DNA of 64,000 nucleotides, taken from positions 1-64,000 of the forward strand of contig NZ_CANMVL010000021.1 of NCBI RefSeq assembly GCF_947501415.1. The letters are read 5' to 3'. This DNA is from an uncultured Halomonas sp. Its GTDB lineage: Bacteria; Pseudomonadota; Gammaproteobacteria; Pseudomonadales; Halomonadaceae. The notes beneath the pieces were generated by a model. It was not told where the DNA came from, ran no database searches, and saw only the letters and a program-made list of their open reading frames with translations. A program made the translations under genes and the position numbers. Shown in pieces: positions 1-9,320 of this stretch (positions are counted from its first letter, which is position 1; each line of letters starts with the position of its first letter).

Positions 1-38
1 TGGGCTGAACCCCAGCCATACGCCTTACGCTGTAAGCC

Positions 39-262
39 GTAGGAGCGCGACTTATCGCGCGAGAAGCCCCGCCAGGCTATTAGCCTGGCGGGGCTTTGTC
101 GTTTTCTGACGCTTCGCGTAGAGGCGATTTCTCGCGTGATGGTTTCAATCGCCGGATAAATCCGGCTCCTACCATATCGGTGCCGCCTCTACCCATGTAG
201 GAGCGCGATTTATCGCGCGATTGCAGCAGCTATATTGATCGCCCGATAAATCGGGCTCCTAC
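39..262. repeat. REP-type palindrome cluster
   Basis: Several copies of a roughly 24-base imperfect palindrome lie at 39-62, 149-172 and, as an inverted pair, 197-262. The form is GTAGGAGCGCGATTTATCGC or its complement, with GTAGGAG at the outer edge and a GCGCGATTTATCGCGC hairpin. This resembles the REP sequences mobilised by RAYT transposases. The cluster fills the non-coding end of the window together with a terminator. Confidence 0.8.
64..104 (+). terminator. Strong intrinsic terminator hairpin
   Basis: A perfect 14-base-pair stem at 64-77 and 83-96 (AAGCCCCGCCAGGC with its complement) surrounds a five-base loop. It is followed on the plus strand by a T-rich tail (TTTGTCGTTTTC). It most likely ends a plus-strand transcript from outside the window. 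It could also stop the minus-strand HAD gene, whose coding region ends at 285. Confidence 0.7.
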
Positions 263-284
263 GTCTGCTCCCGGCGCAGCCGGA

Positions 285-938
285 TCAGCGCAGGCTGATG
301 ATCCGCCAGCCACGGGCCTCGGCGGCTTCACGCAGGGTGTCGTCGGGGTCGACGGCCACCGGGTACTCGACGATCTCCAGCAGCGGCAGGTCATTGTGAG
401 AGTCGCTGTAGAACCAGGCCTCGTCGAGGGTCAGGTCCTTGTCGCTCAGCCACTCATCCAGACGCTTTACTTTGCCCTCGCGATAGCTGGGCGTGCCCCT
501 CACCTTGCCGGTGTAGTGCCCGTCGAGGATCTCGGGGTCCACCGCGATCAGGTCATCGACCCCCAGGCGCTCGGCGATGGGGCCGGTGATAAAGCGGTTG
601 GTGGCGGTGATGATTAGCAGGGTGTCGCCCTTGGAGCGGTGGCGGGCCAGCAGCTCCTCCCCCTTGGGCAGGATGTTTGGCTCGATCTTGCTGGCCATGA
701 ACTGCTGATGCCAGGCGGCGAGCTGCTCCGGGCTGTTCTCGGCCAGGGGCCTGAGCGCCACCTCGAGAAATGCCTGGATATCCAGGGTGCCGGCCTCGTA
801 ATCGGCCATGAAGCGGTCGTTGGCCTCGCGGTAGGCCACTGGGTCGACGGCGCCCTGCTCGAGCAGGAACTCGCCCCAGGCATGATCGCTGTCGATCGAC
901 AGCAGAGTGTTGTCCAGGTCGAAGATGGCCAGACTCAC
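285..938 (-). CDS. HAD-IB family phosphatase, possible histidinol-phosphatase
   Basis: A 217-residue soluble HAD-superfamily phosphatase of the SerB-like IB subclass. Motif I is FDLDNT, with nucleophile D7 and acid D9. Motif II is T111 in IITAT, motif III is a lysine near residues 156-158, and motif IV is SDSHND with D179 and D183. The helical cap lies between about residues 15 and 95. The orthologous position next to rppH-ptsP in Pseudomonas aeruginosa is PA0335, reported as the histidinol-phosphate phosphatase that replaces HisB-N. That role is inferred here from synteny and family only. It is divergent from rppH. The start is the ATG at 936-938. Other HAD substrates cannot be excluded. Confidence 0.85.
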   Translation of the reverse strand: MSLAIFDLDNTLLSIDSDHAWGEFLLEQGAVDPVAYREANDRFMADYEAGTLDIQAFLEVALRPLAENSPEQLAAWHQQFMASKIEPNILPKGEELLARHRSKGDTLLIITATNRFITGPIAERLGVDDLIAVDPEILDGHYTGKVRGTPSYREGKVKRLDEWLSDKDLTLDEAWFYSDSHNDLPLLEIVEYPVAVDPDDTLREAAEARGWRIISLR

Positions 939-1092
939 AGAGACTCTCCAGGGTTGCTGACGGGATGGGTGGAAAGCCGGCGATTATGGCAGATGCCGTG
1001 TTTCGCTGCATCTTGCGGCGGAAGGCGTATTGATGCGCTTCACGGCCTTGTGGAAGAATGGCTGCAATACTGGTTTCAACAAGGTGAAGTCC

Positions 1093-1584
1093 GTGATCGA
1101 CGCTGACGGCTTTCGCCCCAACGTTGGCATCATCATAGCCAACGACCAGGGGCAGCTGCTTTGGGCGCGTCGTGTAGGGCAGAATGCGTGGCAGTTCCCC
1201 CAGGGAGGCATCAAGTCTGACGAGACACCCAAACAGGCGCTATTTCGAGAGCTCCATGAGGAGATCGGCCTGACGGCTGAAGACGTCGAGATTCTTGCCT
1301 GCACCCGGGGTTGGCTACGTTATCGCCTGCCGCGACGCATGATTCGCACGCATTCCAGGCCGGTGTGTATCGGCCAGAAACAGAAGTGGTTCCTGCTCCG
1401 GATCCGCTGTCAGGAGAGCCAGATCTGCATGGATCTCTCCGAGAAGCCGGAGTTCGACGGCTGGCGCTGGGTCAGCTACTGGCACCCGCTGGCCCAGGTG
1501 GTGCCCTTCAAGCGAGAGGTATACCGCCGTGCCCTGAAGGAGCTTTCGCCGCGGGCCCAGCGCCTGGCGCTGGGCCATGGTTAG
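1093..1584 (+). CDS. rppH: RNA pyrophosphohydrolase RppH
   Basis: A Nudix hydrolase of 163 residues that removes pyrophosphate from the 5' end of triphosphorylated transcripts, opening them to RNase E decay. The Nudix box [20 protein letters not shown] lies at about residues 38-57 and is followed by IGL. The N-terminus [14 protein letters not shown] is the family signature. I chose the GTG at 1093 because AAGGTGA at 1081-1087 is a well-placed ribosome site and family members start just there; reading further upstream to 1030 adds 21 residues absent from the family. The gene precedes ptsP by 87 bases, the same order as in pseudomonads. Confidence 0.93.
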   Translation: MIDADGFRPNVGIIIANDQGQLLWARRVGQNAWQFPQGGIKSDETPKQALFRELHEEIGLTAEDVEILACTRGWLRYRLPRRMIRTHSRPVCIGQKQKWFLLRIRCQESQICMDLSEKPEFDGWRWVSYWHPLAQVVPFKREVYRRALKELSPRAQRLALGHG

Positions 1585-1671
1585 ACCATCTGGAGGGCTG
1601 AGCCCCGATCGCAACACACGATAACAGCGCCATACGACAGCGCTAACCAACAACAGGGGTACCCACTCGAC

Positions 1672-3930
1672 ATGCTCGAGGTCTTGCGCCGCATCATCCA
1701 GGAAGTCAACGGGGCCCGCAGCCTGGAGGCGGCGCTCTCTACCATGGTGCGGCGCATACGCAAGGCGATGAAGACCGATGTCTGTTCCTTCTATCTCTTC
1801 GATGAAGAGATAGATCGCCTGGTGCTGATGGAGACCATCGGGCTGCGCAGCCAGGCGGTGGGGCAGGTGAGCCTGCCCGTCGGCGAGGGCCTGGTGGGGC
1901 TGGTGGCCATGCGGGAGGAGCCCCTCAACCTCGAGGATGCCCAGGCGCATCCGCAATTTCGCTACTTCGAATCTACCGGCGAGGAACGCTATTCCAGTTT
2001 CCTCGGCGTGCCCATCATCCACCAGCGCCGCATGCTAGGCGTGCTGGTGGTGCAGCAGGCCGAGAAACGTCGTTACGGCGAGGAGGATGAGGCGTTTCTG
2101 GTGACCATGGCCGCCCAGCTGGGCGGCGTGCTGGCCCATGCCCTGGTCACTGGCAACCTGACCCGGCCTGGCCTGCAGGGGCAGGTGCAGTTCAAGGGCG
2201 TGGCCGCCTCGCCGGGCATGGCGATCGGCGAGGCGGTGGTGATCGCGGCGCCCGCCGACCTCGACAGCGTACCCGACCTGATCCCGACCGACGTCGAGTA
2301 CGAGATCAACCGCCTCAAGGAGGCGATCGGTGGCGTGCGCGAGGAGATTCGCTCCGCCGGGGCTCGCCTGGCCAGTCGCATCTCGGCCCAGGAACTGGCG
2401 CTGTTCGAGGTCTACCAGCAGATGCTCAGCGAGGCCGCGCTCTCCCAGGAGGTGGAGAAGCGCATTCGCGAGGGCCAGTGGGCCCCGGGTGCCCTGGCCG
2501 ATGTGGTCAAGCGGCACGTGCAGTACCTGGAGCGGGTCGATGACGACTACCTGCGCGAGCGTGCGGCGGATGTGCGCGATCTGGGGCGGCGGGTGCTGGC
2601 CCACCTGCAGGAGGAGAGCCCCCAGACCCCCAATGTCTATCCCGAGCGCACCATCCTGGTGGGGGATGAGTTGAGCGTGGCGCTGCTCGGCGAGGTGCCG
2701 CGCGACAAGCTGGCCGGCCTGGTCTCGGTGCGTGGTTCAAGCACCTCGCATGTAGCGATCCTGGCGCGTGCCATGGGCATTCCCACCGTGCTGGGCATGG
2801 TCGATCTGCCGCTGCCGCGACTCTCCGGTGAGCAGCTGATCCTCGATGGTCACCGTGGGCGGCTCTACATGCGCCCCGGTGCCGACCTGCTGACCCACTA
2901 CGAGGGCATGATTAGCGAAGAGGCGGCGCTGGCCGAGGTGCTCGAGCACGAGCAGCACCTGCCCAGCTGTACCCCGGATGGCCACACCATGCCGTTGATG
3001 GTCAACACCGGCCTGGCGGTGGACGCGGTGGCCTCGCTCAAACCGCGTATCAGCGGGGTGGGGCTTTATCGCACCGAGGTGCCCTTCATGGTCACCGAGC
3101 GCTTCCCTGGCGAGCTGGAGCAGACACGCCTCTATCGCGACCAGCTCGAGAGCTTTGCCCCCCTGCCGGTGGTCATGCGCACCTTGGATATCGGTGGCGA
3201 CAAGGACCTGCCCTACTTTCCCATCGAGGAGGCCAACCCCTTCCTCGGCTGGCGGGGAATCCGCGTCACGCTCGATCACCCCGAGGTGCTGATGGTCCAG
3301 CTGCGCGCCATGTTGCGCGCCTCCCAGGGGCTCGACAACCTGCAGATACTGCTGCCCATGATCACCAATGTCGACGAGGTCGACACCGCCCAGCGTCTGA
3401 TCAAACGCGCCATCGTCGAATTGAGCGAGGAGGGCGTGGTGGTGCCACAGCCCAGGGTGGGGGTGATGATCGAGGTGCCGGCTACGCTCTACCAGCTCGA
3501 TGCCCTGGCCGCGCGGGCCGATTTCTTCTCGGTCGGCAGCAACGACCTGACCCAGTACCTGCTGGCGGTGGATCGCAACAACCCACGGGTCGCCGACCTC
3601 TATGACGCCTGCCATCCCGCGGTGCTCTCCGCCATGTCTCTGCTGGCCAGCGAGTCTCGTCGGCTCGAGATGCCGGTCTCGGTGTGCGGTGAACTGGCTG
3701 GTGATCCTGCCGGCGCGATCCTGCTGATGGGCATGGGCTTCGGCGCACTCTCCATGAACGCCCCCAGCCTGCCGAGGGTACGCGCCGCCATCCGTCGGGT
3801 ACCGCTGAAGGATGCCCAGGAGCTTGTCGACCAGACCCTGCGCCTCGATAGCCCCGACGAGGTGCGCCGTCATCTCAATCAACGCATTGGCGAATGGGAG
3901 CTCTCCCACCTGATGCCGCCCCGGGACTAA
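1672..3930 (+). CDS. ptsP: PEP-protein phosphotransferase PtsP (EI-Ntr)
   Basis: This is enzyme I of the nitrogen-related phosphotransferase system, which passes phosphate from PEP to NPr and then to EIIA-Ntr. The 752 residues comprise an N-terminal GAF domain (about 1-150), the HPr-binding and phosphohistidine domain with H360 in GSSTSHVAILARAMGIPTV, and a C-terminal PEP-binding TIM barrel with the catalytic C672 in SVCGELAGDP. The length agrees with the family (about 750-760). The GAF domain distinguishes it from sugar-PTS PtsI. NPr and EIIA-Ntr are not in this window. It is probably cotranscribed with rppH. REP repeats follow the stop codon. Confidence 0.95.
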   Translation: MLEVLRRIIQEVNGARSLEAALSTMVRRIRKAMKTDVCSFYLFDEEIDRLVLMETIGLRSQAVGQVSLPVGEGLVGLVAMREEPLNLEDAQAHPQFRYFESTGEERYSSFLGVPIIHQRRMLGVLVVQQAEKRRYGEEDEAFLVTMAAQLGGVLAHALVTGNLTRPGLQGQVQFKGVAASPGMAIGEAVVIAAPADLDSVPDLIPTDVEYEINRLKEAIGGVREEIRSAGARLASRISAQELALFEVYQQMLSEAALSQEVEKRIREGQWAPGALADVVKRHVQYLERVDDDYLRERAADVRDLGRRVLAHLQEESPQTPNVYPERTILVGDELSVALLGEVPRDKLAGLVSVRGSSTSHVAILARAMGIPTVLGMVDLPLPRLSGEQLILDGHRGRLYMRPGADLLTHYEGMISEEAALAEVLEHEQHLPSCTPDGHTMPLMVNTGLAVDAVASLKPRISGVGLYRTEVPFMVTERFPGELEQTRLYRDQLESFAPLPVVMRTLDIGGDKDLPYFPIEEANPFLGWRGIRVTLDHPEVLMVQLRAMLRASQGLDNLQILLPMITNVDEVDTAQRLIKRAIVELSEEGVVVPQPRVGVMIEVPATLYQLDALAARADFFSVGSNDLTQYLLAVDRNNPRVADLYDACHPAVLSAMSLLASESRRLEMPVSVCGELAGDPAGAILLMGMGFGALSMNAPSLPRVRAAIRRVPLKDAQELVDQTLRLDSPDEVRRHLNQRIGEWELSHLMPPRD

Positions 3931-3946
3931 CCGCGGAGCCGTGGGT

Positions 3947-4089
3947 CGTAGGCGCGCGATTTATCGCGGATTAGCCACCCTTGTAGGAGCGCGATTTATC
4001 GCGCGATAGCCGTGGCTGAAGTTCTCGCCGGATAAACCCGGCTCCTACGACGGGATATGGCACCATTCTCGTAGGCGCGCGATTTATCG
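3947..4089. repeat. REP-type palindromes overlapping the NRDE gene end
   Basis: Three REP units occupy the gap between ptsP and the convergent NRDE gene: 3947-3969, an inverted pair at 3983-4048, and a half unit at 4071-4089. In the last one, the TTA at 4084-4086 of GATTTATCG is the TAA stop codon of the minus-strand gene. Confidence 0.8.
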
Positions 4090-4863
4090 GTGGTCCGACA
4101 TTTCGGCGATCAAAAAGGTTTCCCCATCCGCCACGCCCCCTGGCCCGAAGCGCCTCTCCCCGATCTCCATGCGCCCGCTGGTGTGCCAGTTGAGCCAGGT
4201 CATGGCTCGGGTGCCGTACTCCTCGCCGATGATAAAGGGGGAAGAGAGGGTGCGTTCCAGTTCGAGCCCCACACCGGTATCCGGCAGGGCGTGGTCATCG
4301 GCGGGGCGCGAGTCGGCCATTGCCACCAGAGCATCATCGGGCCAACGTCCATGCCGAAGGGCGTGGCCGAGCCCCCGGCGGGCCTCGATCAGCTTCGGCC
4401 AGGGGGTGTTAAGGGCGGCATTGGAGAGGCCGTGAAGGCCGGGCGGGACCTCGCGCAGCCAGGCCCTTTCGAGGCCGCGGTGCAGGTGCCACAGCCGTTC
4501 GCCATCGCCGGCCAGCAGATTGAAGCCGGCATAGCGCAGCGCCTCGCCATGCTCCAGGTGTGCCAGCCAGTCGCCGAGCTCGGGCTGGGTCAAGGCGTCA
4601 TGGACCAGGCCGCCGCGACTCGGCGCTCCGTCGGGCACTCTCAGGCGAGGGTCGCGCACATTGGTGACCGCGGCGAAGCGCCCTCGGCGGTTAACCGCCA
4701 GCCAGGTGCCGCCGGCTTCCAGGTCGCGTCCGCCGACAATATCGGGGGCGTCGTCCCAGGCTGCCAGTGGGGCGGCGGGGCGGGCGTGGAACTCATCGCG
4801 GTTGGCGACCAGGCGTAGTGGCCAGGCGTCGCCCGGGCGATGGTCGAAGGCAATCAGGCACAT
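4084..4863 (-). CDS. NRDE family protein (TANGO2-like)
   Basis: A 259-residue member of the NRDE/TANGO2 family. It begins with Met-Cys (the Cys2 fold typical of Ntn-hydrolase-like proteins) and carries the namesake NRDE motif at residues 21-24 within LVANRDEFHARP. Further family blocks are visible at GGRDLEAGGTWLAVNRRGRFAAVTN and near GLSNAALNTPWPK. The biochemical role is not established; the eukaryotic homologue has been linked to haem or lipid handling. It stands alone, convergent with ptsP, and its stop codon is contributed by a REP palindrome. Confidence 0.88.
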   Translation of the reverse strand: MCLIAFDHRPGDAWPLRLVANRDEFHARPAAPLAAWDDAPDIVGGRDLEAGGTWLAVNRRGRFAAVTNVRDPRLRVPDGAPSRGGLVHDALTQPELGDWLAHLEHGEALRYAGFNLLAGDGERLWHLHRGLERAWLREVPPGLHGLSNAALNTPWPKLIEARRGLGHALRHGRWPDDALVAMADSRPADDHALPDTGVGLELERTLSSPFIIGEEYGTRAMTWLNWHTSGRMEIGERRFGPGGVADGETFLIAEMSDHR

Positions 4864-4967
4864 GCGGCCAGCTTAGCGGCTCGGCACCGGGCGGGGAACC
4901 CCGCGATGACAGCGGCAACTGGCCGGCGTACACTCAGCCCCCACCCCGATAACGGCAAACAGGACGC

Positions 4968-5978
4968 ATGCGAGACGAGCCACGCGGCGCTTGGCGCCCT
5001 TCACCCCTTATCATGGCGGCACTACTGCTCCAGCTGGCCCTGCTGGTCGTCGGTATCGTCCTGCTGCTGTATGCCGGTGGTGGGGCCTCGGCCTGGCTGA
5101 TGGCCCTGCTACTGGGGTCGAGCCTCAATCTGCTACTGGTGGTGCTGCAGCCGTGTCGTTGGGCTCGGGATCAGCTGAAAACCCCAGACGAACTGTTAGC
5201 CAAGCGGCCAGATGCACACGCCGTAAAGCCGGAGACCGTTGCCGAGCCCACGGCGACGGAGGCTCGGCTTCGCCGCCAGGTGCGTGATCTCCAGGATGAT
5301 CTCGCCCACCGCAAGCAGAGGCTTTCCCGGCTGATGGCGTGGCGCGAGCGGACTCGCGAGTCATCGCGGCTGAAATCCGACTATCTGAGCCTGATGGGGC
5401 GCGAGCTGCGGCGTCTGCGCCTGCGGCTCGACGAACTCGCCAGCGAGCACTCATCAAACCCTGATGCCGAGGCCTCCATGGTCGATGAGTTGCGCGAGCG
5501 TCTTGCCGGAATGAATGAGTTGCTCGAAGGGGTGGCCGGGGAGGAGGGCGGTTCGTCCTCGACGCGGCCGACCGCTCGCCAGGGGCGGGTATTGATCGTC
5601 GATGATGGCCCGGTCAACCTGATGCTGGCTCAGCAGGTACTGGAGCGAGAGGGGCTCAGGGTCACCGCGGTCACCTCGGGGAGCGAGGCCCTCGCGCTTC
5701 AGGCGCAGGAACACTTCGACCTGGTGCTGATGGATATTTTTATGGAGGACATGGACGGCATGGAGACGAGCCGCCGCTGGCGCGAGCAGGAGCGAGCCGG
5801 ACACGTGGCAAATGGCAGTGTGCTGGTCGCGTTGACCGCCAACGTTCGCGACGATGATCGCCGGCGCTTCATCGAGGCGGGACTGGATGACGTTCTGGCC
5901 AAGCCCTATCGCCCCCAGGAACTGGTCGAGCGGGTCACTCGCTGGCTGCCGGAGCACCTCGCGGAGCCAGAGGCATGA
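4968..5978 (+). CDS. Membrane-anchored response regulator with decayed histidine-kinase H-box
   Basis: This 336-residue protein has two transmembrane helices (about 14-36 and 42-62), a basic coiled coil (about 95-130), an H-box-like segment (135-157) and a C-terminal receiver domain (207-328). The receiver looks functional: D212/D213, phosphoacceptor D256 in VLMDIF, T290 and K312. The segment KSDYLSLMGRELRRL (136-150) aligns with the canonical KSEFLANMSHELRTPL block of HisKA domains, but Arg145 replaces the phosphorylated histidine and no HATPase domain follows. It looks like a hybrid sensor kinase reduced to membrane anchor, dimerisation stalk and receiver. The partner kinase is unknown. AGGA precedes the ATG at short distance, and the stop overlaps the next start by four bases (ATGA). 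Confidence 0.85.
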   Translation: MRDEPRGAWRPSPLIMAALLLQLALLVVGIVLLLYAGGGASAWLMALLLGSSLNLLLVVLQPCRWARDQLKTPDELLAKRPDAHAVKPETVAEPTATEARLRRQVRDLQDDLAHRKQRLSRLMAWRERTRESSRLKSDYLSLMGRELRRLRLRLDELASEHSSNPDAEASMVDELRERLAGMNELLEGVAGEEGGSSSTRPTARQGRVLIVDDGPVNLMLAQQVLEREGLRVTAVTSGSEALALQAQEHFDLVLMDIFMEDMDGMETSRRWREQERAGHVANGSVLVALTANVRDDDRRRFIEAGLDDVLAKPYRPQELVERVTRWLPEHLAEPEA

Positions 5979-6772
5979 GCACATTATTGCTGGTCTTCGT
6001 CGGCTATCTGGCGCTGGGCGCCGTCGCCGGGACTCTGGCCGGGCTGTTCGGGGTCGGGGGAGGGCTGATCATCGTGCCGGCCCTGGTCGTGGCGTTTGGC
6101 GTTCAAGGAGTGTCACCTGAGGTCACCATGCACCTGGCGGTGGGCACATCGCTTGCTACCATCGTGGTGACCGGCGCCTCCTCGGCCTGGGGACACTACC
6201 ATCGCGGCAGCATCCACCAGCAGTGGTTTCTGGCCCTGCTGCCCGGGCTGCTGCTGGGAGCCATTGCCGGCGTATTCGTCGCCGACGGCCTCTCCGCGGG
6301 CAGCCTGGGCACCCTGTTCGGGGTGTTCGTGCTGGTGATGGCGGCGCGCATGGCGCTCTCGCGCGGCCCCCGCCCCGGCAGTGTGGCACCGGGTCGGGCG
6401 ACCATGGCCGCCGCCGGTGGGGTGATCGGTGGTATCTCCGCGCTGTTCGGCATCGGCGGTGGCACCCTCTGCGTGCCCTGGCTGACGCGCTGTGGTGCAC
6501 CGTTGACCCAGGCAGTGGGCACTTCGGCCGCCTGTGGCATCCCGATTGCCCTGTTTGGCGCGGCTACCTTTTCGGTGCTCGGCTGGGGCAATGCCCTGCT
6601 TCCCGCGGGTGCCACCGGCTTCGTGATGTGGCCGGCCCTGCTGGGCATCGCGCTCGCCAGCGTACCCTGCGCACGCCTCGGTGTGCGGCTGGCCCACCGT
6701 CTGCCTGCCCGAGTACTGCGCCTGGCCTTCGCCGCCCTGCTGGCCTCGGTCGGCCTGACCTTCGTTTTATAG
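5975..6772 (+). CDS. TauE/SafE family sulfite/organosulfonate exporter-like membrane protein
   Basis: A 265-residue polytopic inner-membrane protein with about eight hydrophobic helices. It contains the duplicated glycine-rich family signature (AGLFGVGGGLIIVPAL near residues 21-36, and SALFGIGGGTLCVPWL near 155-170). Family members export sulfite, sulfoacetate or similar anions, but the substrate here is not evident. The ATG overlaps the TGA of the upstream regulator gene, so the two are translationally coupled. The receiver protein might therefore act on this transporter or its pathway; that is inference. Confidence 0.87.
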   Translation: MSTLLLVFVGYLALGAVAGTLAGLFGVGGGLIIVPALVVAFGVQGVSPEVTMHLAVGTSLATIVVTGASSAWGHYHRGSIHQQWFLALLPGLLLGAIAGVFVADGLSAGSLGTLFGVFVLVMAARMALSRGPRPGSVAPGRATMAAAGGVIGGISALFGIGGGTLCVPWLTRCGAPLTQAVGTSAACGIPIALFGAATFSVLGWGNALLPAGATGFVMWPALLGIALASVPCARLGVRLAHRLPARVLRLAFAALLASVGLTFVL

Positions 6773-6895
6773 CGATTCGGCTTCGCCGAAAGCGGTAAGC
6801 CATACGCTTTACGCTATACGAAAAAACCTTGCCGAGAGTTTAGGTGGCAGTAATCTTGGCTTACGGCTTACGTCTCCCAGTGTTTAAGGATTTCC

Positions 6896-7687
6896 ATGCT
6901 TTCCTACCCTGATATCAATCCCGTGGCGATCTCCCTTGGCCCCTTCCAGGTGCACTGGTATGGCCTGATGTATGTGGTCGGCTTCGTCGCCGCCTGGTTC
7001 CTTGGACGCCGCCGCGCCGCGCGAATCGGCCTGAGCCCGGACGATATCGGTGACCTGATCTTCTACGCTGCCCTGGGCGTGGTGCTGGGTGGCCGACTGG
7101 GCTATGCACTCTTCTACGGCCTCGGCCAGTGGCTCGCCGACCCCTTGTGGATCGTGCGAGTGTGGGATGGCGGCATGAGCTTCCATGGCGGCCTGCTCGG
7201 TGTATTGGTGGCCATGTGGTGGTTTGCCAGGAAGAAGCGCCTGGCTTTCTTCACCCTGACCGACTTCGTGGCACCGCTGGTGCCCATCGGCCTGGGGGCA
7301 GGGCGCATCGGCAACTTCATCAACCGCGAACTGCCCGGCCGGGTGACCGAGATGCCCTGGGGCATGCCATTCCCCGGGCTGGGTGCCGAGCCGCGCCACC
7401 CCTCGTCGCTCTATGAGGCGGCCCTCGAGGGCGCGGTACTGTTTATCGTGCTGTGGTTTGTTACCGCCACGCCGCGCCGCCGTGGCCTGGCCTCGGGGCT
7501 GTTCCTCACGCTCTACGGCGCCTTCCGCTTCCTGGTGGAGTTCTACCGCCTGCCGGACGCCCATATCGGCTACCTGGCCTTCGGCTGGTTCACCATGGGC
7601 ATGCTGCTGACGCTGCCGATGATCGCCGGTGGGTTGGCACTGATCGCCTGGTCGCGCCGCCAGCCGGTGGATGCCAAGGTAGCGTAG
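6896..7687 (+). CDS. lgt: Prolipoprotein diacylglyceryl transferase Lgt
   Basis: This integral inner-membrane enzyme transfers diacylglyceryl from phosphatidylglycerol to the lipobox cysteine of prolipoproteins, the first step of lipoprotein maturation. Diagnostic features in the 263 residues are H97 in the HGGLLG motif (97-102) and the signature [10 protein letters not shown] (136-145), plus about seven membrane helices. Start and length match the family. The TAG stop at 7685-7687 is formed by the edge (GTAGGAG) of a REP palindrome, so the repeat abuts the gene. Gene order lgt-thyA is common in gammaproteobacteria. Confidence 0.96.
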   Translation: MLSYPDINPVAISLGPFQVHWYGLMYVVGFVAAWFLGRRRAARIGLSPDDIGDLIFYAALGVVLGGRLGYALFYGLGQWLADPLWIVRVWDGGMSFHGGLLGVLVAMWWFARKKRLAFFTLTDFVAPLVPIGLGAGRIGNFINRELPGRVTEMPWGMPFPGLGAEPRHPSSLYEAALEGAVLFIVLWFVTATPRRRGLASGLFLTLYGAFRFLVEFYRLPDAHIGYLAFGWFTMGMLLTLPMIAGGLALIAWSRRQPVDAKVA

Positions 7688-7772
7688 GAGCGCGATTTAT
7701 CGCCCGGTGAGTCGGGCTCCTACAGAATGGTTGCAAGCCACCGATCTCGTAGGAGCGCGATTTATCGCGCGA
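7684..7772. repeat. REP-type palindromes between lgt and thyA
   Basis: An inverted REP pair spans 7684-7723 and a single unit spans 7749-7772. The first unit contains the lgt stop codon. The frame of thyA is open through this region as far as 7707, but this is repeat DNA, not coding sequence. Confidence 0.8.
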
Positions 7773-7841
7773 TACCTGGCCTCCCATCGCCACCGTTGGA
7801 CGTGTAGAATCCGCCTTCCAGCCACCCGCCCCGACGATACC

Positions 7842-8663
7842 GTGACCGACGATACTCAGCCCGCTCTCGAACAGCCCTATCTCGACCTGATGCGCCAGGT
7901 GCTCGACCATGGTGTGGAGCGCGACGATCGCACCGGGGTAGGGACCCGTTCGATCTTCGGCCACCAGATGCGCTTCGACCTGGCCCGAGGCTTTCCGCTG
8001 CTGACCACCAAGAAGCTTCACACTCGCTCGATCTTCCACGAGCTGCTCTGGTTTCTGGCCGGCGATACCAATATCGGCTACCTCAAGGAGCATGGTGTTC
8101 GTATCTGGGACGAGTGGGCCGACGACAACGGCGACCTGGGGCCGATCTATGGCTACCAGTGGCGCAGCTGGCCGGACCCCCGCGGTGGCCACGTCGACCA
8201 GATCGCGGGCCTGCTGGAGCAGTTGCGGGTCAATCCCCGCTCGCGGCGCCTGATCGTCTCCGCCTGGAACCCCGCCCAGGTCGAGGAGATGCAGCTGCCC
8301 CCCTGCCACTGCCTGTTCCAGTTCTACGTGGCCGAGGGGCGGCTCTCCTGCCAGCTCTACCAGCGCAGCGCCGATATCTTCCTGGGCGTGCCCTTCAATA
8401 TCGCCAGCTACGCGCTGCTGACCCAGATGATCGCCCAGGTGGCGGGGCTGGCGCCCGGCGAGTTTATCCACACCCTGGGCGACGCTCACCTCTACCTGAA
8501 TCATCTGGAGCAGGCCGAGGAGCAGCTGTCGCGCACGCCGCGCCCGGCGCCCCGGCTGGTGCTCGACCCAGGCGTCAATGATCTCTTCGATTTTGGCATC
8601 GAGCATATCGCCATCGAGGGCTACGACCCCCACCCGCATATCAAGGCGGAGGTTGCCGTATGA
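7842..8663 (+). CDS. thyA: Thymidylate synthase
   Basis: This enzyme methylates dUMP to dTMP using methylenetetrahydrofolate and releases dihydrofolate for FolA. The 273 residues contain the nucleophile C155 in [11 protein letters not shown], the DRTGVGT phosphate loop near residue 29, and [11 protein letters not shown] chose the GTG at 7842 because E. coli ThyA begins a few residues before the equivalent of [12 protein letters not shown]. An upstream in-frame start at 7707 would translate a REP palindrome. The ribosome site is weak. The stop overlaps the folA start by four bases (ATGA), coupling the two folate-cycle genes. Confidence 0.94.
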   Translation: MTDDTQPALEQPYLDLMRQVLDHGVERDDRTGVGTRSIFGHQMRFDLARGFPLLTTKKLHTRSIFHELLWFLAGDTNIGYLKEHGVRIWDEWADDNGDLGPIYGYQWRSWPDPRGGHVDQIAGLLEQLRVNPRSRRLIVSAWNPAQVEEMQLPPCHCLFQFYVAEGRLSCQLYQRSADIFLGVPFNIASYALLTQMIAQVAGLAPGEFIHTLGDAHLYLNHLEQAEEQLSRTPRPAPRLVLDPGVNDLFDFGIEHIAIEGYDPHPHIKAEVAV

Positions 8664-9241
8664 GCCAGGACGAGCAAATGAGCAACGAGGTGTTTATGGA
8701 TGACACCCTGGTGCCCATCGCCATGATCTCCGCCATGGATCGCAACCGGGTGATCGGGGTCGACAACGCGCTACCCTGGTACCTGCCCGAGGACCTCAAG
8801 TTTTTCAAGCGCATGACCCAGGCCAAGCCGCTGGTGATGGGTCGCAAGACCTTCCAGTCCATCGGCCGGCCGCTGCCCGGGCGGCTGAATATCGTGGTGA
8901 CTCGTGACGAGAGCTTTCAGCATGACGGCATCCGCGTCTGCCACGATATCGCCTCGGCGCTGACTCTGGCTGACCAGCAGGCGACCATCGATGGGGTGGA
9001 GGAGATCATGGTGATGGGGGGCGCCGAGATCTATGCCCAGGCGTTGCACCACGCCAGCCGCCTCTACCTGACCGAAGTGGATATCGAGGTGGAGGGCGAT
9101 GCCCGCTTCCCCGAGATCGATTCTGACGAATGGGTGGAGGTCCAGCGGGTGGCCGGTAGCCCCGCCGAAGGGCAGCCCGCCTACGACTTCGTCGAGTACC
9201 GTCGTCGCGAAGATCAGCACCGGGAGAGCGTCGGCGCCTGA
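8660..9241 (+). CDS. folA: Dihydrofolate reductase
   Basis: This enzyme reduces dihydrofolate to tetrahydrofolate with NADPH, regenerating the cofactor consumed by ThyA. The DHFR fold is recognised from [21 protein letters not shown], the catalytic acidic residue in [29 protein letters not shown] and the glycine-rich [13 protein letters not shown]. The annotated 193 residues include about 18 extra N-terminal residues. Internal ATGs at 8678 and 8696 are alternative starts; the latter is nearest to the family start. The first ATG overlaps the thyA stop, which favours it for coupling. Confidence 0.93.
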   Translation: MSQDEQMSNEVFMDDTLVPIAMISAMDRNRVIGVDNALPWYLPEDLKFFKRMTQAKPLVMGRKTFQSIGRPLPGRLNIVVTRDESFQHDGIRVCHDIASALTLADQQATIDGVEEIMVMGGAEIYAQALHHASRLYLTEVDIEVEGDARFPEIDSDEWVEVQRVAGSPAEGQPAYDFVEYRRREDQHRESVGA

Positions 9242-9320
9242 CGACATTTGTCATGGGCGCGCATCTGGCACAGACTTGATGACACCGCCTGTATCTCAGA
9301 GTCTGTGGAAGGAGAACGGT

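Noticed and set aside
1030..1092. Upstream start of RppH at TTG 1030
   Set aside because: The extra 21 residues are absent from the family and a good AAGGTGA ribosome site serves the GTG at 1093.
7707..7841. A 45-residue upstream extension of ThyA
   Set aside because: It runs through a REP palindrome and has no counterpart in the family; GTG 7842 fits the known N-terminus.
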